Assembly (NCBI GenBank): GCA_045806525.1 | Contig: JBJMJD010000056.1 | Coordinates: forward strand, 1-7,264 | DNA length: 7,264 bases | From: JAICYJ01 sp045806525 | GTDB taxonomy: Bacteria; Actinomycetota; Thermoleophilia; Gaiellales; JAICJC01 | Reading direction: 5' to 3' | Shown: positions 1 to 5,499 of the stretch, in pieces | Layout: every line of letters begins with the position of its first letter | How positions within the stretch are numbered: the stretch's first letter is position 1 | Notes under the pieces: generated by a model | What the model saw: only the letters and a program-made list of their open reading frames with translations | Database searches by the model: none | What the model was told of the DNA's origin: nothing | Program-made: the position numbers and the translations under genes

Positions 1-936
1 CAGCTCCGGGTACTGGTCCGAGTCGGTCGGGAACAGCCCGGCGAACACCATCGGCTTGACCTCCTTGTAGCCGGGCAGCGGCTCGGCGGCCCCGTCCCTG
101 GAGAGTGTCAGCGTGTCGCCCACCCGCAGCTGCGACACGTCCTTGAGGCCGGTCACGATGTAGCCCACCTCGCCCGCCGACAGGTGCTTGGCGGGACGCA
201 TGCCGGGAGAGAAGAAGCCCAGCTCCTCGACGTCGAAGCGCGTGCCCTGCGCCATCGCGCGAACCTTGTCGCCCTTGTGAAAGCCGCCGTCAACCATCCG
301 CACGAACGCCAGCACGCCGCGGTACTGGTCGTAGCTGGAGTCGAAGATGAGCGCCCGCGGCGGCGCCTGCGGGTCGCCGTCCGGCGGCGAGATGTGATCG
401 ACCACGGCCTGCAGCACCGCTTCGATGCCCTGGCCGGTCTTGGCCGAGATCCGCAGCACGTTCTCGGGCGCGTCGCCGATCAGCTCGGCCAGCTCCGCCG
501 AGACACCGTCGGGATCCGCCGCCGGCAGGTCGATCTTGTTCACCACCGGGACGATGTCGAGGTCGTTCTCGATCGCCAGGTACGCGTTCGCCAGCGTCTG
601 TGCCTCGAGCCCCTGGGCGGCGTCCACCACCAGCAACGCGCCCTCGCAGGCGGCCAGGCTGCGCGACACCTCGTAGGTGAAGTCGACGTGCCCGGGGGTG
701 TCGATCAGGTTCAGCTCGTAGACGCGGTCGTCGGAGGCACGGAACAGCACCCGCACCGCCTGGGCCTTGATCGTGATGCCGCGCTCGCGCTCGAGATCCA
801 TCGAGTCGAGCAGCTGCTCGCGCATGTCACGGTCGGCCACCGTCTTGGTGACCTGCAGGATGCGATCGGCCAGCGTCGACTTGCCGTGGTCGATGTGGGC
901 GATGATCGAGAAGTTGCGGATGCGAGAGAGCGCCAC
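1..936 (-). CDS. lepA: Elongation factor 4 (LepA), N-terminal 312 residues, cut by window edge
   Basis: LepA/EF4 is a cytoplasmic translational GTPase that acts on the ribosome (back-translocation and ribosome-biogenesis roles are known for the family). The translation shows the full G domain: P-loop AHIDHGKST (residues 13-21), switch I RERGIT (50-55), DTPGH (79-83), NKID (133-136) and SAKTG (164-168). A beta-barrel domain 2 follows, then the LepA-typical KPMVFAGLFP near residue 294. About 312 of a usual ~600 residues are present, and the rest lies left of position 1. The start is GTG at 936-934: an in-frame TAA sits two codons upstream, and the product begins MALSRIRNFSIIAHIDHG, as expected for the family. 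No Shine-Dalgarno is visible. A TACGCT hexamer lies 6 nt before the GTG. The gene begins 20 bp after the murJ stop, so co-transcription with murJ is likely, possibly with an extra leaderless start. Identity is essentially certain. Confidence 0.97.
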   Translation of the reverse strand, partial: MALSRIRNFSIIAHIDHGKSTLADRILQVTKTVADRDMREQLLDSMDLERERGITIKAQAVRVLFRASDDRVYELNLIDTPGHVDFTYEVSRSLAACEGALLVVDAAQGLEAQTLANAYLAIENDLDIVPVVNKIDLPAADPDGVSAELAELIGDAPENVLRISAKTGQGIEAVLQAVVDHISPPDGDPQAPPRALIFDSSYDQYRGVLAFVRMVDGGFHKGDKVRAMAQGTRFDVEELGFFSPGMRPAKHLSAGEVGYIVTGLKDVSQLRVGDTLTLSRDGAAEPLPGYKEVKPMVFAGLFPTDSDQYPEL

Positions 937-942
937 GGGTTA

Positions 943-948
943 AGCGTA
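943..948 (-). promoter_or_regulatory. Possible leaderless -10 element for lepA
   Basis: On the minus strand the hexamer TACGCT fits TANNNT and ends 6 nt before the lepA GTG. That is the spacing expected when transcription starts at the start codon itself. The gene lacks a Shine-Dalgarno. The match is loose, no -35 is seen, and the gene could simply be co-transcribed with murJ. Confidence 0.3.
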
Positions 949-956
949 CCGGTGCA

Positions 957-2525
957 TCACGCCGCGGGATCGCGGCGGCGGCGCAGGAGGCTCGCCAGGA
1001 TGTCGATCTCGGCCAGCCGCAGGGACCGCGCCGCAACCAGGTAGGCGAAGCCGCCGGCGGCCAGACCCAGCCCGAGGGACACGATCTGGCCGGCGATCGA
1101 GCGGCCCAGGAGCTTGTCCAGCGGGTACCACACTCCGAACGCCGCGACGGTGCAGTAGACCGTCGCCAGGGCGGTCAACGCCGTGGAGCGCAGCACCTCG
1201 CGGCCGTGCAGCGAGCCCACCCGGCGACGCAGCAGCACCATCAGCACACCGGCGTTGAACGACGTCACGATCGCGGTGGCGAGGGCGATCCCGGCGGCGC
1301 CGTAGCGAAGCAGCGCCAGGTCGAAGAACAGGTTCAACACCAGGTTCACGAGCGCCACCAGCGTCGGGATGCGCGGCTCCTGGAGCCCGAAGAAGGCGCG
1401 CGTCAGGAGCAGCGACAGGCCGTTCCCGAGCAGGCCCAGCGAGAACATCACCAGCGTGGCCGACACGCGCACCGTGTCGGACTGGTTGAACTGACCGTGC
1501 TGGTAGAGCAGCCGCACCACCGGCTCGGCCAGGACGATCGAGATGGCGCCGGCCGGCAGCAGCAGGAACACGATGGCGCGGATGCCGCGGGCCACGATCA
1601 GCGCCAGCTCCACCATGTTGCGCACGGCGGCGGCGCGCGACAGTTCGGGGAACAGCACGGTCGATACCGCCACCGAGAACAGCCCCTGCGGCAGCATGAA
1701 CAGGCGGAACGCGTACCCCAGGTCGCCGGGCGCCGAGGAGCTGTGGTGCGCCGCGATGATGGTGTCGAGGGTCAGGTTGACGTTGATCAGTCCCAGCCCC
1801 AGCGAGACCGGAACCATCAGGCGCAGGATGTGCCGTACGTGCGGGTTTCCGAAGCCCAGCCGGAATGCCAGACCGATGCCGGAGCCGCGCAGCAGCGGCA
1901 GCGGGATCAGAAACTGCACGACCGTGGCCGCCAGCACGCCCCACGCGTAGACCTGCGCTCGGTGCTCGAGCGAGCCGCTGCGGCCGTAGACCAGCAGCAC
2001 GGCGATGATCACGAGGTTCCAGGCCACCGGCGCGAAGGCGGGGACGCCGAAGATCCGCTGCGCGTTCAGGATGCCGGTGACGACGCCGAACAGCCCCATC
2101 AGCACCACGATCGGGAACAGGATCCGGGTCAGCGTCACCACCAGGTCGGATGAGACGTTGCTGGTCCCGACCAGCAGCACCGGCACCAGCAGCGGTGCCA
2201 GCAGGATGAACAGGGCCGAGATCGCGCCCAGCACCACCGCGGTCGTCCACAGCACCATGCTGGCGACCCGCCACGCCTCCTTCTCCTCGCCCTTCTCGCG
2301 CAGCTCCAGGAACACGGGCACGAAGGCCGCGCTGATGGCGTTGTCGGCCACGATCGCGCGGATCAGGTTGGGCAGGTTGAACGCGACCGTGAAGGCCGAG
2401 TAGACGGGGCCTGAGCCGAGCACCGCGGCGGCGGCGATCTCGCGGACAAGACCCGCCACCCGGGAGATGGCGGTGGCCACCCCGAAGACGGCCGTGGAGG
2501 TCGCCAGGCGGCGAGTATCTGCCAT
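957..2525 (-). CDS. murJ: MurJ/MviN lipid II flippase, 522 aa
   Basis: This is an inner-membrane MOP-superfamily transporter that flips lipid II for peptidoglycan synthesis. Length and hydrophobic pattern fit a MurJ of about 14 TM helices. Family motifs are clear: SRVAGLVRE (21-29) and FNLPNLIRAIVADNAISAAFVP (49-70), with R22, R28 and R56 matching the central-cavity arginines R18, R24 and R52 of E. coli MurJ. YAFRLFMLPQGLF (271-283) places R274 at the R270 position, and LYQHGQF (340-346) matches the family LYERGAF. By the same motif alignment, E. coli Asp39 corresponds to Ser43 and Asp269/Glu273 to Phe273/Met277, so several acidic cavity residues differ. The C terminus is Arg-rich (RRRRDPAA). 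Start ATG is 2525-2523, with no Shine-Dalgarno but a TAGACT hexamer exactly 9 nt upstream. The gene is divergent from rpsT and followed by lepA. Some actinobacterial MurJ homologues carry extra C-terminal domains; this one has none. Confidence 0.96.
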   Translation of the reverse strand: MADTRRLATSTAVFGVATAISRVAGLVREIAAAAVLGSGPVYSAFTVAFNLPNLIRAIVADNAISAAFVPVFLELREKGEEKEAWRVASMVLWTTAVVLGAISALFILLAPLLVPVLLVGTSNVSSDLVVTLTRILFPIVVLMGLFGVVTGILNAQRIFGVPAFAPVAWNLVIIAVLLVYGRSGSLEHRAQVYAWGVLAATVVQFLIPLPLLRGSGIGLAFRLGFGNPHVRHILRLMVPVSLGLGLINVNLTLDTIIAAHHSSSAPGDLGYAFRLFMLPQGLFSVAVSTVLFPELSRAAAVRNMVELALIVARGIRAIVFLLLPAGAISIVLAEPVVRLLYQHGQFNQSDTVRVSATLVMFSLGLLGNGLSLLLTRAFFGLQEPRIPTLVALVNLVLNLFFDLALLRYGAAGIALATAIVTSFNAGVLMVLLRRRVGSLHGREVLRSTALTALATVYCTVAAFGVWYPLDKLLGRSIAGQIVSLGLGLAAGGFAYLVAARSLRLAEIDILASLLRRRRDPAA

Positions 2526-2534
2526 AAACGCGAG

Positions 2535-2540
2535 AGTCTA
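2535..2540 (-). promoter_or_regulatory. Putative -10 of murJ (TAGACT, 9 nt before ATG)
   Basis: The minus-strand hexamer TAGACT ends 9 nt upstream of the murJ ATG. With a usual 6-8 nt distance from -10 to +1, the mRNA would have a leader of only 1-3 nt, which fits the absence of any Shine-Dalgarno. The same hexamer and spacing recur at the cNMP-binding gene, and nearly so at citrate synthase. No -35 resembling TTGACA was found at 16-19 bp. Confidence 0.5.
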
Positions 2541-2553
2541 GATGGTCTATCGG

Positions 2554-2583
2554 TTATCTCCTGCGCCATCCCGGTGCTATGAT
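2554..2583 (+). promoter_or_regulatory. rpsT promoter with extended -10
   Basis: TATGAT at 2578-2583 is preceded directly by TGC (2575-2577), forming an extended -10 that differs from TATAAT at one base. TTATCT at 2554-2559 is a weak -35 with an 18-bp spacer. Transcription would start near 2590 and leave a leader of roughly 20 nt that contains the ribosome binding site. It lies in the 84-bp region divergent to murJ. It is the most canonical promoter in the window and fits a highly expressed ribosomal-protein gene. Confidence 0.65.
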
Positions 2584-2594
2584 CCGTCGGCCCC

Positions 2595-2602
2595 GGGAGG
2601 GG
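2595..2602 (+). promoter_or_regulatory. Shine-Dalgarno of rpsT
   Basis: GGGAGGGG lies 7 nt before the rpsT ATG (spacer CTTTTCT). This is a strong, well-spaced ribosome binding site and fixes the start at 2610. It contrasts with the SD-less starts of murJ, lepA and citrate synthase in the same window. Confidence 0.75.
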
Positions 2603-2609
2603 CTTTTCT

Positions 2610-2882
2610 ATGGCGAATTCGAAGCAACAGGAAAAGCGGGTCCGGACTGCGGCGCGGCAGCGTCTCGAGAACCTGCGCTACCGCACCCAGATCAAGACGC
2701 TCTCGCGGCGCCTCAGCGACGCCGCCGAGGCGGGCGAGGCGGAGCAGGTGGCCGACGCCCACCGCAAGCTGACGGTGCTGCTCGACCGCGCCTCGGCACG
2801 GGGCGCGATCCACCGCAACACCGCCGCGCGCAAGAAGTCGCAGGCAGCCCGCATGGCCGCCGGCGCTCCCGCCGAGGCGTAG
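2610..2882 (+). CDS. rpsT: 30S ribosomal protein S20, 90 aa
   Basis: S20 is a small basic helical-bundle protein that binds 16S rRNA in the body of the 30S subunit. The translation opens MANSKQQEKRVRTAARQRLEN, contains the typical IKTLSRRL (residues 29-36) and ends with the conserved block AIHRNTAARKKSQAARMAA (67-85). Length (90 aa) matches the family (E. coli 87 aa). The ATG start is supported by GGGAGGGG with a 7-nt spacer. As in many Gram-positive bacteria, rpsT lies next to holA but on the opposite strand. Its stop is only 2 bp from the stop of the converging cNMP-binding gene, so its transcript probably runs into that gene's 3' end. The leader is too short for a long autoregulatory structure. 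Confidence 0.97.
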   Translation: MANSKQQEKRVRTAARQRLENLRYRTQIKTLSRRLSDAAEAGEAEQVADAHRKLTVLLDRASARGAIHRNTAARKKSQAARMAAGAPAEA

Positions 2883-2887
2883 GCCTA
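2880..2887. other. Convergent stop codons inside a palindrome (TAGGCCTA)
   Basis: The TAG stop of rpsT (2880-2882) and the TAG stop of the cNMP-binding gene (2887-2885) are separated by GC and together form the perfect 8-bp palindrome TAGGCCTA. There is no intergenic room for a terminator, so 3' ends of both transcripts must lie within the opposing gene. Confidence 0.8.
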
Positions 2888-3376
2888 GCCGGACCCCTCG
2901 AGTCGCCGCACCCGTGCGGCCAACTCTTCCATGATCGCGATCGCCACGGTCGGCTGCTCGCTCACGACCTGCATGAACTGACGGCGGCCCAGCATCATCA
3001 GCGCCATGTCGGTCTCCGCCCGCACCGCCGCCGAGCGCGGTTTGCCGTCGATCACCGACATCTCGCCGAAGAAGTCACCCGGCCCGATCGCGTGACCGAG
3101 CCCGTTGGGCGGCCGCACCACGGCCGTTCCCTCCAGCACGACGAAGAACTCGCGGCCGCTGTGCGTGCGGTACACCACGGGCGCGCCCGCCCGCACTGTG
3201 GCTTGCTCGGCCAGCCTCGCGATCTGGCGCAGGTGCCGCTTCGGCACGTTCGCGAACAGCGGCACCGCGGCCAGCGCGTCCACCCACTGCCGGCTCATGC
3301 CGCGCGGCGGCCCGGTCGTGTTGGCCTTGGCAGCACGGCTGAATGCGGCGGTCACCACTGTCGGAGAGGGGCGCAT
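2885..3376 (-). CDS. Stand-alone cyclic-nucleotide-binding domain protein, 163 aa
   Basis: The protein is essentially one CRP/PKA-type CNBD (about residues 28-150). The N-terminal helix WVDALAAVPLFANVPKRHLRQIA is followed by the beta-roll core (EFFVVLEGTAVVR) and then the phosphate-binding cassette FFGEMSVIDGKPRSAAV (102-118). In that cassette G104 and E105 would contact the ribose and R114 and S115 the cyclic phosphate, so ligand binding looks intact. After the hinge helix (QFMQVVSEQPTVAIAIMEELAARVRRLE) the chain stops: there is no HTH, kinase, channel or transporter domain. It may be a small cAMP/cGMP sensor acting through a partner, possibly the 7-TM protein encoded 12 bp upstream (inference). 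Start ATG 3376 has only a weak GGCAGG close by. ATG 3298 (residue 27) is an alternative that keeps the whole domain and lacks the poorly ordered first 26 residues. It is the last gene of the rrf2-holA operon. Confidence 0.88.
   Translation of the reverse strand: MRPSPTVVTAAFSRAAKANTTGPPRGMSRQWVDALAAVPLFANVPKRHLRQIARLAEQATVRAGAPVVYRTHSGREFFVVLEGTAVVRPPNGLGHAIGPGDFFGEMSVIDGKPRSAAVRAETDMALMMLGRRQFMQVVSEQPTVAIAIMEELAARVRRLEGSG
2905..2920 (+). terminator. Possible weak rpsT transcript-end hairpin
   Basis: GCCGCA (2905-2910) and TGCGGC (2915-2920) form a 6-bp GC-rich stem with a CCCG loop, 22 nt after the rpsT stop. It lies within the last codons of the opposing cNMP-binding gene. No U-tract follows. 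It is the nearest hairpin candidate for ending rpsT mRNA, but such short stems are common in high-GC coding DNA. Confidence 0.2.
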
Positions 3377-3385
3377 GGGCCTGCC

Positions 3386-3391
3386 AGTCTA
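3386..3391 (-). promoter_or_regulatory. Putative internal -10 for the cNMP-binding gene (TAGACT, 9 nt before ATG)
   Basis: TAGACT on the minus strand ends 9 nt before the ATG at 3376, identical in sequence and spacing to the element at murJ. Its TAG is also the stop codon of the upstream membrane-protein gene, so coincidence is more likely here than at murJ. If real, it would give the last operon gene its own near-leaderless transcript. Confidence 0.35.
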
Positions 3392-4039
3392 CCGACGCCA
3401 GACCAGGCCGGCCAGAATCAGTACGATGCCCAGCGCCTGCCCCAGCGCGAACAGCGCGTACACGTCCAGTCGAGTGGCGGTCGATGCCAGCGCGATCACG
3501 GCCACGCCGGCCGCCACCAGCAGCGGACGAGGATCACGGCGGCGTCGCGCCGATGCGATCGAGCCGGTCAGCAGCACCAGGGTGCCGACGGTGTTGAGAA
3601 CGGCTGCAAGGATCGTCGTCCAGGGGCCGCCCATCGCGCCGTTGGGCGGCGTCGCTCCTGCCCTCGCCAGCTCGGCCGGGTCGACCTGCGCAGCCAGCAC
3701 CGCCGCCGTCGAGGCGAACGTGACCCACAGCATCGTGGCCACCACCAGCCGCGTGGCCCGGCGCCCGGGCGCCACCAGGAGCAGCTCTCCGACGGCCAGA
3801 TAGGGTACCACCAGGATCGCACCGGTCAGGTAGTAGAGCCGGAACACGCCCTCGCTCCAGCCTTCTCGCGCGCCGTACCAGAGGCAGCCGGTGGCGACCG
3901 TGAACAGCGAGAACCCGATCAGCCACGCGATCAGCGGAGCCGGCCGCGACGGGCGCCGCGCCAGCCGCTCCGCGATCACCCCGGTACACGCCAGCGAGAC
4001 CAGCGCCGCCAGCGCGGCGGCGGCGGTCTGCGCGCTCAT
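3389..4039 (-). CDS. Seven-TM membrane protein of unknown function, 216 aa
   Basis: I do not recognise a named family. Seven hydrophobic segments are visible, at about residues 4-23, 36-56, 69-91, 97-117, 140-162, 172-189 and 194-214. Short basic loops separate several of them (ERLARRPSRP, PGRRATR, ARRRRDPRP), and one longer polar loop (118-139, DPAELARAGATPPNGAMGG) lies between helices 4 and 5. A motif-like stretch, CLWYGAREGWSEGVFRLYY (52-70), joins helices 2 and 3 and is rich in aromatic residues. There are no obvious catalytic, heme or transport signatures. Start ATG 4039-4037 overlaps the holA TGA as ATGA, which implies translational coupling. The open frame continues upstream through holA, but that part is a shadow frame. 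The next gene, 12 bp downstream, encodes a lone cNMP-binding domain, so the two may work together. Membrane location is sure; function is unknown. Confidence 0.8.
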   Translation of the reverse strand: MSAQTAAAALAALVSLACTGVIAERLARRPSRPAPLIAWLIGFSLFTVATGCLWYGAREGWSEGVFRLYYLTGAILVVPYLAVGELLLVAPGRRATRLVVATMLWVTFASTAAVLAAQVDPAELARAGATPPNGAMGGPWTTILAAVLNTVGTLVLLTGSIASARRRRDPRPLLVAAGVAVIALASTATRLDVYALFALGQALGIVLILAGLVWRR

Positions 4040-4983
4040 TCGGCGCTGATCTCGACCAGCGCCAGCTCCAGCTCGAGCCGCGGGTCGAGCCGGCTGCCGC
4101 CCTTGATCGCCTCGTCCAGCTCTGACAGCCGCACGACGGCACGAGCCAGCTCCGGTTCGCTGAACGCCCGCGCCTGCCGGCACAGCCCCTGCGCCTGGTA
4201 GGGCGAGCGCAGCCCCAGCTGCTTCTGCACCTCCTTCGGCGACCCGCCCGCCTCCATCACCAGCAGCGCCTGGCGGACGCGGCGTACGTGGTTGGCGAAG
4301 ATGGCCGAGATGCGCTGCACGTCGTCCGGCTTCTCGATGTCGGCGGTCGCGAACGAGATCACGCCGGCCGCGTCGCGCCGGCCCCAGGCATCGGTCATGT
4401 TCCAGGGCTTCACGTCCAGCTGCTCGGCCACGAGCAGATCGACGTCGGCTTCGGTCGGGGCTTCGCCGCGGCCGTAGGTGGCGAGCTTCTCGACCTCCAG
4501 CGCGAGATCGCCGATCTCGATGCCGGCCCGCTTCACGATCCGCCTGGCGACGCCGTTGGGGCACGAGATGCCCTGCTCGGAGAAGCGCTTGACCACCCAC
4601 TGGGCGGCGTGCTCGTCGTCGGGCGCGTCGAAGATGCGGACGTCGCCGGCCTTCGCGACGGCGGTCGCCAGCGGCCCGTCCTCGGCGACTCCCTTGCCGC
4701 CGAACATCGCCAGGCAGGTGCCGGGCGTGGGATCCGCGAGGTATCCGATGATGTCCTGCACCTGTGCCTCGTCCAGGCCCTCGACGCCGCGCACCAGCAC
4801 CAGCCGCTCTCCGCCGAACAGGCCCAGCGCGTTGCACGATGCCACCACGTCGGCAGCCTCCTCCTCGCCGACCGCGATCTGCTCGACGCTGTCCTCGTCG
4901 AACTGGCTTCGCAGGCGAACGGCGGCGGCGTCGATCTTGGGCCAGTCGCTGCCGGCGATCAGGTACGCCGGCTTATGTGCCAG
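4036..4983 (-). CDS. holA: DNA polymerase III delta subunit, 315 aa, probable CTG start
   Basis: Delta is the clamp-loader subunit that opens the beta sliding clamp. The protein reads MAHKPAYLIAGSDWPKIDAA at the N terminus (family YLIxGxD motif). FGGERLVLVRGVEGL (56-70) follows in the AAA+-like domain, which lacks a true Walker A, as is usual for delta. Next comes KPWNMTDAWGRRD. The C-terminal collar domain holds SPYQAQGLCRQARAFSEPELARA and a LSELDEAIKGGSRLDPRLELELALVEI helix. Length fits the family (about 320-340 aa). There is no ATG, GTG or TTG in frame near the expected N terminus. The first one (GTG 4848) would remove about 45 conserved residues. CTG at 4983-4981, with AGGAG 6 nt upstream, is the best start. 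It overlaps the rrf2 stop by 11 nt, and the 3' end overlaps the membrane-protein gene by 4 nt. Confidence 0.93.
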   Translation of the reverse strand: MAHKPAYLIAGSDWPKIDAAAVRLRSQFDEDSVEQIAVGEEEAADVVASCNALGLFGGERLVLVRGVEGLDEAQVQDIIGYLADPTPGTCLAMFGGKGVAEDGPLATAVAKAGDVRIFDAPDDEHAAQWVVKRFSEQGISCPNGVARRIVKRAGIEIGDLALEVEKLATYGRGEAPTEADVDLLVAEQLDVKPWNMTDAWGRRDAAGVISFATADIEKPDDVQRISAIFANHVRRVRQALLVMEAGGSPKEVQKQLGLRSPYQAQGLCRQARAFSEPELARAVVRLSELDEAIKGGSRLDPRLELELALVEISAE

Positions 4984-5431
4984 CGCCCTCTCCTGCGGCC
5001 GTGACCTTGACCTTGGCGGCGCGCTCGCGGGAGCGCTGGACGAGGTCGGCGAAGGTCACGTTCTCGAGCACCGAGCGCAGCTGTGAGCGGGCCTGCAGCC
5101 ATACATCCGGCAGCGCCTCCGCGCCTGCCGGGTAGCTGATCGCCTCCGGCCGCACGCCTGCGACGGCCGCGAGGGGCCCGTCGACGACGCGGATCACCTC
5201 GGCCACCGTGATCTGGTCGGCCGGCACCGCCAGCCGGTAGCCGCCCTCCGGGCCGCGCTGCGATACCACCAGGCCGGCGTGCTTCAGCTCACCCAGAATG
5301 TTCTCGACGAACTTCAGCGGCAGATCCTGTGACGACGCGATCAGCTCGCCCTTGAGCGGATGCGGATCGTCATGTGACGCCAGCACCAGCACCGCCCGCA
5401 CGGCGTAGTCAGCTTTGGCGGAGAGCTTCAT
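4973..5431 (-). CDS. Rrf2-family transcriptional regulator without Fe-S cysteines, 152 aa
   Basis: Rrf2 proteins are dimeric winged-helix regulators; IscR, NsrR and CymR are known members. The N terminus MKLSAKADYAVRAVLVLA is diagnostic. The recognition region follows at about 24-56 (KGELIASSQDLPLKFVENILGELKHAGLV), then the wing QRGPEGGYRLAVPADQITVAEVIRVVDG (58-85) and the dimerisation helix DVWLQARSQLRSVLENVTFADLV. The protein has no Cys at all, so it cannot hold the Cys-ligated Fe-S cluster of IscR/NsrR. A cluster-independent, CymR-like mode is more likely, and the effector is unknown. The ATG at 5431 is chosen because homology starts there. The frame stays open to 5506, but that extension has no family similarity. 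GGAGG abuts the ATG with one base between, too close for normal use, while GACAAT lies 6 nt upstream, so the message may be leaderless. It is first in the operon with holA and divergent from citrate synthase. Confidence 0.93.
   Translation of the reverse strand: MKLSAKADYAVRAVLVLASHDDPHPLKGELIASSQDLPLKFVENILGELKHAGLVVSQRGPEGGYRLAVPADQITVAEVIRVVDGPLAAVAGVRPEAISYPAGAEALPDVWLQARSQLRSVLENVTFADLVQRSRERAAKVKVTAAGEGAGT
4986..4994 (-). promoter_or_regulatory. Shine-Dalgarno supporting the CTG start of holA
   Basis: On the minus strand AGGAGAGGG (4994-4986), with core AGGAG at 4994-4990, ends 6 nt before CTG at 4983. It lies inside the last codons of rrf2 (AAGEGAGT). This is the strongest minus-strand ribosome binding site in the operon. 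It points to CTG as the initiator, since no standard start codon is nearby in frame. Confidence 0.65.
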
Positions 5432-5437
5432 ACCTCC

Positions 5438-5446
5438 ATTGTCGCA
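5438..5446 (-). promoter_or_regulatory. Putative extended -10 of rrf2 (TGC-GACAAT)
   Basis: The minus strand reads TGC then GACAAT (5446-5438), followed by exactly 6 nt (GGAGGT) and the rrf2 ATG. The TG motif and the spacing suit an extended -10 giving a transcript that begins at or next to the start codon. No -35 is seen at 16-18 bp. It would drive the whole rrf2-holA-membrane-cNMP operon. Confidence 0.45.
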
Positions 5447-5472
5447 CGAAGGCGCCGGCTGCACTCCCGGAT

Positions 5473-5482
5473 CAGCGCGCTG
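5473..5482. promoter_or_regulatory. 10-bp palindrome in the rrf2/citrate synthase divergent promoter region
   Basis: CAGCGCGCTG is a perfect palindrome ending 2 bp before the putative citrate synthase -10 (TAGAAT, 5485-5490), within its spacer. Rrf2 dimers bind palindromic sites, so this is a candidate operator. It does not resemble IscR or NsrR consensus sites, and GC-rich palindromes of this size can occur by chance here. Confidence 0.3.
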
Positions 5483-5484
5483 GC

Positions 5485-5490
5485 TAGAAT
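5485..5490 (+). promoter_or_regulatory. Putative -10 of citrate synthase (TAGAAT, 9 nt before ATG)
   Basis: TAGAAT differs from TATAAT at one base and ends 9 nt before the ATG at 5500. The intervening CGCGCCCCG holds no Shine-Dalgarno. A near-leaderless transcript is therefore expected. No good -35 is present at 16-19 bp. Confidence 0.55.
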
Positions 5491-5499
5491 CGCGCCCCG

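Noticed and set aside
184..1044. Plus-strand 286-codon open frame opposite lepA
   Set aside because: It is antisense to lepA, whose GTPase motifs are intact on the minus strand. The composition is typical of a complementary-frame shadow.
940..2274. Minus-strand 444-codon open frame inside murJ
   Set aside because: It is an out-of-frame shadow of murJ with Arg/Ala/Gly-rich composition, while the murJ frame has full family motifs.
2536..2549. TAGAC direct repeat (9-bp period) upstream of murJ as a regulator site
   Set aside because: There are only two 5-bp copies, and one of them is the proposed -10 hexamer. This is too little to support a binding site.
2584..2609. S20 autoregulatory leader or riboswitch upstream of rpsT
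   Set aside because: The predicted leader is about 20 nt, occupied by the Shine-Dalgarno, and is too short for a structured regulatory element.
2579..4201. Long plus-strand open frame of 540 codons spanning rpsT and the genes beyond it
   Set aside because: It crosses rpsT out of frame and runs antisense to the cNMP, membrane and holA genes. Its translation is Arg/His/Gln-rich low-complexity of the kind produced by high-GC shadow frames, and no domain is recognisable.
4040..4837. Upstream extension of the 7-TM gene to a 482-residue protein
   Set aside because: This stretch is a shadow frame of holA. The hydrophobic, protein-like part starts at ATG 4039, which overlaps the holA stop as ATGA.
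5021..5036. Hairpin GCGCTC-GCGG-GAGCGC within rrf2, upstream of the holA start
   Set aside because: A 6-bp stem in 70%+ GC coding DNA (codons for Arg-Ser-Arg-Glu) is expected by chance, and there is no sign of a regulatory structure around it.
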